The translations under genes and the position numbers were made by a program. The notes beneath the pieces are model-generated. The model saw only the letters and a program-made list of their open reading frames with translations. It was not told the DNA's origin and made no database searches. 64,000 nucleotides of DNA, taken from NCBI RefSeq assembly GCF_000003815.2, contig NC_049995.1, forward strand, positions 12,228,061-12,292,060. The letters run 5' to 3'. Shown here piece by piece: positions 1 through 11,500 of the stretch. How positions within the stretch are numbered: position 1 is the first letter of the stretch; each line of letters starts with the position of its first letter. Source of the stretch: Branchiostoma floridae. Its lineage: Eukaryota > Chordata > Leptocardii > Amphioxiformes > Branchiostomatidae.

Positions 1-222
1 AAAAACCTCAATAAAATCATTTTAAAGGCAGATATGAAAAAAATGAAAAAAACGTCTAAGGGTATTAGCCCACTCTACCTTTGTGCGAAATTTCAAGTCA
101 TTCGGTCCAGGAACGACAGAGATAACGTGTTCCGAAGATTTGACAGGAGAAAGAAGAAAGAAGAAACATTACGAATACAATATATTTCACCATACCTATG
201 GTATGGCTGAAATATAATAAGC
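1..222 (-). repeat. Inverted copy of the repeat at 9070-9287
   Basis: This segment is a near-perfect reverse complement of 9070-9287. Its inner edge holds a palindrome (TATTTCA, CCATACC, then GGTATGG, TGAAATA). The outer edge runs off the window. The partner continues into a 163-bp tandem array, so this copy probably does too. Host exons lie between the two copies, so they are dispersed repeats and not the two ends of one transposon. Confidence 0.8.
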
Positions 223-404
223 AGTAATAATTCAAAATAATGCCCTGTTTATTTAGTGTGAGATACTGTGTTTAACTATAGTAGAATAATGGAATGTCTG
301 CAATTTGCCTTGTCCTTAAGAAGATATTAGTAAGAAAAGCTTAAGATAGCTTTGCTTAGTGTTCATAACACAAGCAAAGTAGTCAGAATATACTGTTATA
401 TTAG

Positions 405-740
405 TTGATGCAAGTTCGTTATTGTGCTTTATCGTCATATACACTACCTGTCCTTATTGTAACATTCATGACTCATACAGCTGTCAGCATGGCATTTATT
501 AAAAATGCACAAACAAAAATACATGCAAGCAGTGTCTCAATGTTTTGTCATAAGTTACCACAACAGTCTTATAATATACAACACTCAAGACAATTATTAA
601 CTACAGCAGCTTTTTGGACGGATGGCTTTAAAGTAGAACGAAAAGTTTTAACTCCAAGTTTGAGCAGCAACCTTGCAAAAAAAGATAATCGTTTTTGGCG
701 ACGCCTCAGAGGTGGGCCTGATGATATAAAAACCGTTTAG
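405..740 (+). CDS. Hypothetical small protein, possibly secreted
   Basis: I do not recognise this 111-residue single-exon reading frame. The first 30 residues contain a hydrophobic run (TLPVLIVTFMTHTAVSMA) that could act as a signal peptide. The C-terminus is basic and holds a dibasic site (DNRFWRRLRGG). An AATAAA at 1051-1056 could serve as a polyadenylation signal. It lies beyond the 3' end of the minus-strand death-domain gene and would be convergent with it. It could equally be a chance ORF, a retrocopy or the last exon of a gene beginning off-window. Conservation is the missing evidence. Confidence 0.3.
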   Translation: MMQVRYCALSSYTLPVLIVTFMTHTAVSMAFIKNAQTKIHASSVSMFCHKLPQQSYNIQHSRQLLTTAAFWTDGFKVERKVLTPSLSSNLAKKDNRFWRRLRGGPDDIKTV

Positions 741-1440
741 CTTTGCTTTGGTGTTAAAATTCTCATTTGAAATTCATAATCTGATGTTTATACACATTGT
801 TTATATCAAAGTATACCGTGCTATGTTTCCTGGGTGACCAACATAGCAGCCATGGTTTGAAACCTTATATACATGTTTGTGATATCTCAAATCTCATTTG
901 CATATTTGTGATGAAGACAGGTGCCCTTTGATGAACCTTTATGGAGGCACTTAATTTTTAAAACCTCATGCTTGAGTGTAACATTTCTTATGTGTGTATT
1001 TCCAACATACGTATGTAATAAAAAGTCACATTGTATCTCCCGCATTTCAAAATAAAATTGCTATAAACGTACAACTTCACCGCTCAAGTGAAACAAAAAA
1101 CTGACAACATAGCAACGAAATTCGCCAAGCAAAGCTTAAAACATGCATGCATTCTACAAGCAAACACATGACTATCATCTTTGTAGATCTCTATATATTT
1201 ACATATCTGCCTTTTCAGGTTCTGAAGTTCTCAATACTTTGCTTCTCATATAATCTCTTTAAGGTCAAGGCCAATGAGACACAACTAAAGCACGTCTGGA
1301 CATGCCACATTTATCAATTTGTATGCAGAATTCGTTTGACGTTTCATAAAACATAGCCTTGCCATAAATAGATTTGGGACCAGTTCCAGACTGGTCTTGG
1401 ACCAATACAAGTGCCGTCAACTCAATTGTACCAGGAACCT

Positions 1441-1658
1441 TAGCCTCCATAGCAGGCTCCCTGGGCCGTTTTTTCGTCGTTTTGGGGTCATAAAATACAC
1501 TTAATGGCCGTTTCTTGCACTGGGTCTCTTATACTGGCGGCCTGTAGAAATATAGCAGTCCGAGCGACCAAGTACAAAAAGAAATGACCAGCAAAAGCTT
1601 ACTGTATTATGAGTCAAAAAAAGACGAAAAAGGCCCAGAGAGCCTGCTATGGAGGCTA
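1441..1658. mobile_element. Palindromic MITE with TAGCCTCC ends
   Basis: The left end TAGCCTCCATAGCAGGCTC is matched by its reverse complement at 1640-1658, and the inverted match continues inward through GGCCC and a T/A-rich stretch. I see no clear target-site duplication. The TAG...CTA termini recall the 9-bp-TSD family found elsewhere in the window, but membership is uncertain. Confidence 0.6.
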
Positions 1659-2169
1659 TAGCTATGCCTACAGATTCTGCGGGTACCTAAGACCACCACA
1701 TTGAAGACAAGAAAACAGTGAATGAGAGTTCTTAAATGTAGCATAGGTAATCCACAAATTGTGCACACTTTAGATAATCCAGGTGGTCAACGCACTTGTT
1801 CAACGTGGTTGTCTTAGAATTGTGAGAGTTCATGTAATCAAATTCTCTGCTGAGATGTACATTAAACGGCAAGCTGGACGGATAACATATTTCCTGGACG
1901 GATAGCCCTTTTATTTACAAGTATCTTATAGCATATGACTAATATCTAAACACATACTACCTCACGATTTAAAAGTTCTTTTTACACTTAAAATATTAAA
2001 ACTGTACATAGGACGGAAAAACGCACCTCCAAGCATATCATACGGTAGTAACGTTAGTATCAAAAGCTGGCAGAGGAGTACAGCCGGCATAGGAGTGTGG
2101 GTGCTCCGGAGCCCGTCTGACTCCCTTAGGTCGGCTATATTTCTTGGCCAGTTTGGATACTATCTTATG

Positions 2170-2500
2170 GCACCGTAGGATCTGCTTGGAGATTAGATAA
2201 ACTGTAGGTAACCGTTCAGGAGATCATCAACACAGTTGGCCGTGTCCAGTACCCAAACATCTTAAAATCTTGTACAGTGTTTACCTCATGATTTTACAGC
2301 TTGTATATTGTGCGATGTCAGATGAACTTTAGGTAACTGTTCAGGAGATTGTCAACGCAGTTGGCCGTGTCCAGTACCCAAACATCTTGAAAACTTGAAA
2401 CAGTGTTTGATTTTACAACTTGCACTTTGTGAAATGTCAGATGAACTGTAGGTAACTGTTCAGGAGATCGTCCACACAGTTGGCCGTGTCCAACACCTCC
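2170..2500 (-). repeat. Three tandem copies of the death-domain gene's C-terminal tail
   Basis: A block of about 135 bp occurs three times. Read on the minus strand, each copy encodes a variant of VLDTANCVDDLLNSYLQFI followed by a stop. The copy at 2437-2500 is the tail of the gene model. The other two lie downstream and would be 3' UTR unless used as alternative ends. Confidence 0.85.
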
Positions 2501-5500
2501 GGCACCAAGCTCAACACTCCGCCGTAACACTTCATCTCAAACGGCTTCAGCGTGTTCCCGAAGTCCGCTTTTGTCGTCTGCAAGTCCGAAAAGTCCGTTT
2601 CCTTTGCCAACAGCGCGCCCCACTTTTGTAAAGACGCCCAGATGTCCTCCTTTGTCTTCTTCTGCGTTCTTCCCTCCATCTTTTGACTCGAGCTGATCTT
2701 GGCCCAGATGTTTTCCAAGACGTGTACACGGAGTTTGCTCAAGTCGCGCACGATGTGGAGAAACTCTTCGACCATGTGGACGCTTTTGGAGCCCTGGTCT
2801 TTCAGAATCCGCTCGAAGTCCTCGACCTCCGTCAGTGTTGAGATGGTCTTGGTGCTGACTGGCTTCACGGACTTCAGGGCTTCCACGAACCGCCGGACCT
2901 CCAGGGCGAAGTAACTGCCGGGGCGAACAGAAAGGTATGCACCATTAGCATTAACCAATCTAACACAGAGTCTATGCTATAGACCAGGCCAGGGAGAAGG
3001 AATAGGACCTGGTCCCTTCAAGAGAATAGCTACGAAAACACTTCAAGTATACCTAATGAATTAGGTACACATTCGAAATCAAATACTATAAGTCAATACT
3101 AAAGAAGCATTTTCGAGAGTTCTAAATTGTTTAAAACATAGGGAATGATGATGCCCCTATTTACATTTCGTACCCGAGCACACATATAATTTTTGCGTTT
3201 TATCAGCAAGTTTGAAAGTTGTAAATGGTTATTTCCTGGAGGGTCAGTTTTAGATACTGGAGGTGAAATTGAACATAGATTGAAGATAATTACGTTAACG
3301 CGTTAGAATATTATTTACCTGTATGATTCCTCTGCCGACTTGATGCCCCTACAGAAGTTCCTCAGGTGCTGCTCCATGCTGATCTCAACCGCCTCCTCCC
3401 CTTCTCTGGGCGATCTGCCCTTCCCTCGGACAATTTGCTAACGAAAAAAAACCAGAGTGATCATACTTTTCTGATACTGATACATGCGCCAGGCAAGGTG
3501 TTGCTATTTCAGTATATAATACCTTTTTTCAATTCTAAGTCGATGAGTTCCATGCGTTTATGGTTGACACTGACATAGATTCGTTATATAGGTGTTAATT
3601 GGCATAGAAAGATACCTGATGCTTTTAAGTTATGTAGCTATAGTTTGATATAGAACGGTTGACAAATGTTATAATAGATCAAAACTCAACGACTTTCAGC
3701 TAATTCACTACAGTCATTATCAAGCAATTGGGGGGGGGGGGGTGCGGTCTGGCAGATAAACTGTCCATCGGTTTGGAAATGTTACTAGCATAAATTGAGT
3801 TGCTGTTTACTCGTTATGCCTTACATGGCAAAGAAAAAGTAATCAAAATCAGAAAATGAGGGAAAGGAATCTTGCTCACCCTTCTGCCGGTCGGCCGTTC
3901 CCGCGGAGAGTGGCGGGGAGTAGACTTGGGGGTGGGGGTGGGCGGTGCCGGAGCGTGCAGCTGTGCGACTATCGGTGTGGCGGGAGGGGACAGGAGACCC
4001 AGCGGTGACGTGCTCGGTCTGCTCAGGCCTTTACTGCCTCTCAGTTGTGACGAGCATCTGGAAAATGATTTTGGATCATTATACATGTATTCAAGCGTCT
4101 TCACCAAGCAATGACTATAAGACTTGGCAAGAATGTTACTATTCACAAATGAATGATTTGATGGTGTCATTGCCAACCAAAAGAACAAATTCGATCGATA
4201 CGTTTTTCTCTCTTTCTCTCCTTTCTTCCCCTCAGTCTCTTCCCCTGCTACTATCTCTTTCCTAGATCCTTCTATCTGTTACTCTCTGCTCCCCCTCTCT
4301 CTCCCTCACTCCCTGTATTAATGATAGCTAACGTTAACCTCATTACACTATCAGCTATTGAGTCATCAAAGAAAAAGTATTACGCTTCGCCTCACATATT
4401 ACGCTTAGAACTTTACCGGATGGTGAGAGAGAGCAACATATATCTTCGTTCCCCACCTGTGGTATTGTTCCTCCTCTATGGCTGTCTGCAGCACGATTTC
4501 CCGCGCTCCGGCTGCCTTCAGCGTCCTGTCGTTCACCAGTGAGGACTGCATGAGCTCGTGTAGCGTCCCGCCCAGGTACTGGTTCCACAGCGTACGCTGC
4601 GACTCTATCCCGTTACAGCTCACGGTCAGCATCAGGGACCCTCGTCGTACCCTGCAGAAAATAGTAGAAAGTTTTAGAAAAAAATGCCAGGTCAGTTCTG
4701 AAATATGGCCGCTAGGCGGACCAAAGCTTCTTATAAAGTTAATCTATCTATCTATGGTACTGACTCCACAGCGCGCGCTGTGACTCTATCCCGTTACAGC
4801 TCACGGTCAGCATCAGGGAGCCTCGTCGTACCCTAAAGTGGATGATTTTTTACATAAATGCCCCTGCAGTTCGCTAAGATGGCCACTAGGCGGCTTTAAG
4901 CTATACCAACCCTTACAAGTCCCCCAATCTATCTATCTATGCAGACATTAGCTGTCTCTCTCTCTCTCCCCCACCCCTCCTCTCTTGTTTATGTTTTGGC
5001 CAAATATCCCACCTGCAGACGACAATTCCGTCCGTGCGCTCGAGCTGTTCCACAACGTGGTTGATCTCCTCCATCCGGGTCATCAGGAAGCTGAAGAAGC
5101 CCTCGTTGATGTTGGCCAGGATGTCGTGCATATCGTCGGGAGGGGTGTCGTCTGATGGAACAGCCCGGTCGATGACGGTGTGAATGTCCATGAAACCTGG
5201 GAACGAGATTCATGTGACGTCATCACTGAGTCCGACGCCATTTTGGTGTCCTTATTTGCATTAGTCATTAAGCTCAATAATTTTCTGACGTTTAAGATCT
5301 TCTGACTATCTTAAATAACCACTATTGAATGCTTACAGCTCAAACATGAAAATTCCAAGAGAATACTTGCAATCCATTGAAATGCAAATTGGTACACCAA
5401 GATGGCCGCTTCATCGATATACAAATTACTGAAAACGCTCTTATAGAGGGCATCATAAATAGTCTGTAATTATGATTTTCTTACGTTTTTACACAATTTC

Positions 5501-8500
5501 GTACAGCCCTTAGATTTTTATTTTTGGTGTTCACCTATAGGATTTGATTTATAATACATATACTTAATCACATTTCAAGCATTGTCCTCACCTATTCTCT
5601 TGAAGGGTCCTATTCTCTTTCTTTGTCCAGGTGTTCCCAGTCTGGATGGAGGTCCTCTCGACTGCTGGGTTTTCGGTCGTGTGGAATCTGGGGAAGTGAA
5701 TAAGATGCCGCGTTCAATGATGTTAGAAAGACTTCTTTTTCTGATAGGGCTGTCTTTAAGTATTATGTTCACCGATTTATTAGTGTACTGTTAGAATGTT
5801 CCGGTATCTGCATATATATCAGTAGATTAGCGAAATGTAAAAAAAAAAAACATCATGCACACCAAGTCTAAATTGGCTTTTTAAAGTCTATCTTATGAAG
5901 AAAAACCCCGTCTAGGGGCTCAGTGCCTAAGCTCAAAGGACTTTTCGAACTAAAGCGTTCTTCACTGTAAAAGGAAAAATCTCGATCAAAGTAACCTTCT
6001 CCGCCTTTAAACTTAATTTGTTTTGTCTTTTGCTTCGACCTCAACCAAGTTCCAGCAAGTAAAACCCTACCTACTAAACTTTAAACGTGGTGAAAAACAC
6101 TGCACAATTGATTATGTAAGTTTGAAAGCAACTAGACACGATGGACCCCCTAAGATGTTTACAGTAAACAAGCCTTATACAATCTTGAAGTAGTTTGTTG
6201 TTGTTCTACTTTAAATGGCCAATAGAAACTACCAACTCCCTGCATAGCGGTTGGCTCTTCGTAGGGTTTAGTAAGACCATTATTGGTCGTCTGCATGCAA
6301 CCCTGTTTATATCAATCCGCCGTACAATGTGGTCAGAACTATTTTTATCCGCCACAATCCTTGTATCAATACGCCATAATGGTACCAGGTAATGTATATG
6401 GAAATCGTGCAACAAGGCACCGAGGGCCTTTTTTGTGTCGTCTTTATACGCAACGGATTAAATTTCATTCTTGAGTTAAAAAAAGGGATTTTTGCTAGGA
6501 AATTATCACGTATTTGAGACTCAATGTGTTGGCGTATCGAAAATACAAGGCAATTCAGTTTCTATTCTGTTTCTTTTTATTATTCATTTATAACTTCCGA
6601 ATTGACTTTCCTCGTAAATAGCATCACATTTGACAGAGAAGCCTCAGACTATGGCACAACTTAGCAGGAAAAATACCGTTGTATTTCTAAGCCCTACATT
6701 GACACCACAATGGATCATAAAGGTTTAGGAGATACATATCGAGTTATGCCACTGCTCGAAGGAAAGGTTTTAATACATTTGGCAATGTCGCAATGTTAAA
6801 AGAGTATCACGTGTCGAAGTTTTTCTATACTCGTTCTAAGTGTGCTATGATTCTCTACATTTGACTTAAGAACTCCTACGCACTCTTTGTTTCAGTCGAG
6901 CTTGTTTTGTGGGCCTTTTACGCTCGCTCTCTCTCCCTCTTGCAGACCAACTCAGTCCGATTGCATCAGCGTAGAGATTACAGTTTCTGTCGGCGACTTC
7001 CATTCAGTTCAAAGGAACAAAGTGCCTTAATACCTTAATTAGGTCACATGTCTAGCGTTTCGTGAAGAGGTGAGGACAGATAAATGGTAGGGTGATTGGT
7101 AACATTAACTCAATTAGGTCAATAGACAGCGTCTCTAAAGGTCTTTCACATAAGAAATCAGGGTTTTGTCATGTCTATTCATCCTGAAGCGCGCAAAAAC
7201 CTTGAAGTTATGAACATTTCAGCACAGGTCATCAACAGTTTGCATTTCGTTTGCAATTTTGTACCTAACATTACAGCTAAGATGATCTTTTTTTATATAA
7301 AACTAGGGCTTGGTCACATATATGTTACGGTCGTTGTTCGATCGCAAACTAAAGGCATTCTTGGAATAGGCGAGCATATGCTTTACAACATCGATTAGCT
7401 GTCTTGTTATGGAAAAGGCTATCTTAGTATTTGTTTCTTTCACAACCTGTTTGAAAAGTTTACGGCATAAAAATTGAATATGACCGCTCTGTGACAGACA
7501 AAGATATGCTGGTCTCGTATCTTATTTGTCAATACAACACGGGACTAAGAAATATAAAAATAAGAAATTAAGGTCTGCACTCAAAACCACCAAAAGCAAT
7601 GTTTTTCATTTTTACCCAATTTCCATATACGGGAAGGCCTAATTATATATATAATTACACAGATGCTTCTGAACTATAGGGACTACGCTGTTTGACATGA
7701 TTTCACCTAACAAGTTAATCCCTGACAGGTGCACGGTATTACCTTTCTTTAACAAAATATCCATCAACAAAACGACTCAGATTGTTAACGGCCGTTTTCA
7801 ATCAACATTCACTAATGCAAACAGACTTCAGATTTTTTTCACTCGGTAAAAATGTATTATTGAACCTAAATTTAGGTTATCTAAATAAAATGATACAATC
7901 TTGCCGCCATGATCCGATTGTTGAGATGAAAAGCGGGTTACGTTTCGTTCGTGTGACACATTTGGTTCAGTGTGACATACCGTTGCTATGCAACGATAAT
8001 TGATCGACAGAAATTCAAGCGATTAGACCACCAGAAAGAAAAAAAAAGTTGTATACGTCACTAACCAAGTCACTAACCAATGGTACACGTTATATATTTC
8101 TACTGTAATTAGGAATTCAAAGATAGTGACCAAAAGATTTGATTTTATTCTTTACAAAATATTTCTCGTTTAGTGGCAAAGTTGATATCAAATTAACTAA
8201 AGCAAGAATTAGAACGTCATGATTTTTTGTCCAGTCGTGACGTTGGATTTCTTCACCTAAATGTTAGTTATAAACTCATAAGTTATGGCACGGTTACATT
8301 TGTCATAAACCTTCACAAGGCCTTCCTATGGGGCACTGTGCTATGGGGTATGGATGGTAAAATTTCGGCAAAAGAAGAATAATGGCCCGTCTGCGGGAAT
8401 GTTACACCTCTTCCGTGCATGCAAGCTGTGATCCTCCAGCAAGTTATCTGTCTATTTAGTCAATTTCTACTATTTTTCAAGCGACCTATGGATATTCTAT

Positions 8501-11500
8501 TAAAATTATTCGTCATCGGCAATCGTACTATCAAGCAAGATGTCCTGGCTAAATTTTGAAGCACACGTCACATGCAAGACTATATCCAAAGAATTCCCTC
8601 GCGACATTTTGCGACAGTCGTACGACTAATTTTCAACACGAGGCTTCTTCAACACCCAAAATTCTTCTAACATTTAAAAGCTGTACAATAATGTTACTAT
8701 ACAAGCATTTTTTTTACTTCATGCCAGTCGTAAGACAGTTTTTACTTTAGATGCGTGTCACCCTGAGATGGTAGCGTGCCGCCATGACAACCAAACAATA
8801 ACTTCTTTCATGGCCTATTTACTTTGAGAGTATCTTCTGAATAGTATTGGATAGGAGGTAAACCAAAAAAACATGTTTTCTACCGTTTCAAGGCCAGAGG
8901 TATTGACACAGGTGAAAAAAGGGAACACACACGAAACAATTTCAAAAACAACAAGCTTTTGTTTTGTGGCTGTATCCAGTAGTTTCGTATGAATAAGGCC
9001 GTTAGATTTTATAGTATCGACTGGCTTTTGGACACTGCCTTGAAATAACATTTGTGTGGAGCCATGGTCATTATATTTCAGCCATACCATAGGTATGGTG
9101 AAATATATTGTATTCGTAATGTTTCTTCTTTCTTCTTTCTCCTGTCAAATCTTCGGAACACGTTATCTCTGTCGTTCCTGGACCGAATGACTTGAAATTT
9201 CGCACAAAGGTAGAGTGGGCTAATACCCTTAGACGTTTTTTTCATTTTTTTCATATCTGCCTTTAAAATGATTTTATTGAGGTTTTTGGCAATTTTTATG
9301 TATATTTTGGCTCCCTGTACCCTGGTATTACAGTCGAATGACCTAAAATTTGGTAAAGAGATGCTTTAATAATATGCCCACATAGATTCAATAACAGTTT
9401 TGGAATATGGTACAAGAAATTGCTTAATTTTGTGACTTTTGGTCATTTTTTTTACAAAAAAGGATATTTTTGGCTCCTGTACCCTCGTTTCACAACCAAA
9501 TGACCTAAATTTTTGTATAGGAGTGCCCTTTACATATGCGCACATGGATTCAACAACAATTTGGGCATACAGTACAACAAAATGCTTAATTTTGCGATTT
9601 TTTGGCCATTTTTTGTCAAAAATAGGACATTTTTGGCTCCTGTACCCCCGTTTCACAACCAAATGACCTGAAATTTGGTAAAGGGGTGCTCTTGATATTT
9701 ATCCAAATGACCTATGTATAATTTTTGGCATAAACCACTTCAAAATGATATATTTTGGGATTTTGTGGTCATTTTCAAATGGCCAGAGAGGTCAATGACC
9801 TCAAGGTCGTTGACCCTCCACCTGCAATCTGCACGTGTACATGTCTATACAAGACCTATTTGGCAACCTTTCGTGTAGGTTGATTTAATATTCTGAGTAG
9901 GTTACGGCAGCCAATCAGCGAGCCTGTATATATCTGGAAGAGTCCATTCCTGCACGGAGGGGTTAATTTTTATTTTTAAATTCATATTTGGACCAATGAT
10001 TATGTAAAGTCTTTTAGTGGGAGTATTTTTGGACTGGTCTATTTTGCAATTTTACATGGGATATGATGGAATAGTCCATTCTTGCACGGAGGGGGGGCAT
10101 TTTTACAAAAGGAATAATTTTTGGACTTCCATGACTATGTCAAGGTCCTATTTTAGAGGATGTATTTTTGCACTGGTCCATTTTACATAGGGGTATCACA
10201 GGAAGTGTCCATTCTTGGACGGAGGGGGATTTTTTCAAATTCAGGATGGATGGGTGATGATTCAAAATTTTATTTCTAGCAGATTGAAGTGTTTTTAGAC
10301 TGGTCTATTTTACCTTTTCATGCACGGGGGGACTCTTTTGCTGAGTCTAATTTTGAACTGGGTTTCTGATTCAAAGGCCATGTTTTCAGCGGGAGCATTT
10401 CTAGACTGGTCTATTGTGAAAACTCCAATGGGGTGCACTGAAAGAGTCCATTCTTGCACGGGGTATTTTTTTAAGATTCCTTTTTGGACTAAACTGTGCT
10501 TAGTAAAAGTGATTTTTAAGCAGAAGTGTTCCGTTTTCACACATGGGTGATTTTAGAACTGTCTACTGTTGCAACACTCCAACACTGTTGCATGGGGAGG
10601 GAGATGGCTGAAATATGCTGTATTTGCTCTCAAGCAAATGTCGGCCTTTCTAGTTTTAACAATCTCCATAGAAAAAGATGAGGGCTTGACAAGCCTGTAT
10701 CCTGTTTATTTTAGTAATAATACTGCTGTAGTACTACAGAAAACGCTTGGGGCCAATTATTTGAACTTGTCCGTAAGATCAGCAAATTCTCGAGTTATGC
10801 TGTCCACATACAAAGCCACCCGGCCCGTAAACAAAGTTTCATGGTGATGGTAAGTTTGCTGTATACGATATTGCAATGTTTTCTGTCTTTTGTCGCCTTG
10901 CAAACCACCAAAAGAACAAAAAGAAGACGAGTTGAAAATATTTTTTCCAAGCTATGTGCGTGCGACATTACATGGCCATTTTAGGAGGCTTTCTTCAAGA
11001 ATGCTAAATTCATCAACGGCTTCTCTTTAACGTTGAAATAGCAAAAATATATGGTAATACGGAATACTATAAAGCATCTTTCCGTTCCAAATACACTGTC
11101 ATAAGATATATGTTAAACCTTACATTTCAACTAAAAGGGATCTGGAATTTTTTCCTCCTTTTGGATGTATGAAAACATTGCATCAAACCGTTATTCCAAA
11201 TGTCCTTGCCAAGGTCTAGGCCGTTTCTAGGCGCATTGTTGGAAACAAAATAAACTGTTAAGGTGATACGAGACCCTTTGCATGGCATTGCTAACTTATA
11301 CCGAGGTGTTAAGAAAAGTTAAGAAAAGATGTAAAATACTTGCACTGACCCGTAGAGTCTTGTTTTCTTGCCGAGTCTCTGGTCTGTAACTTTAGACTGG
11401 ATCCTTTGATGGCGACACAGTTCGTCAGGGTGAACGGCCCGCCGGACTTCCGCAAATCTACAGACGTTTTTCTCTTAACTCCTGTGGAAAACAAAGAACA

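Larger units (their letters stand above)
5688..11349. other. Intron 4 of the death-domain gene
   Basis: This 5.7-kb intron is mostly A/T-rich unique-looking DNA up to about 9070. Beyond that it holds the inverted repeat partner and the two tandem arrays listed separately. I see no further coding exon in it. Confidence 0.6.

Noticed and set aside
1-9287. One large transposon bounded by the inverted repeats at 1-222 and 9070-9287
   Set aside because: Six exons of the death-domain gene lie between them. Two dispersed copies in opposite orientation explain the pattern better.
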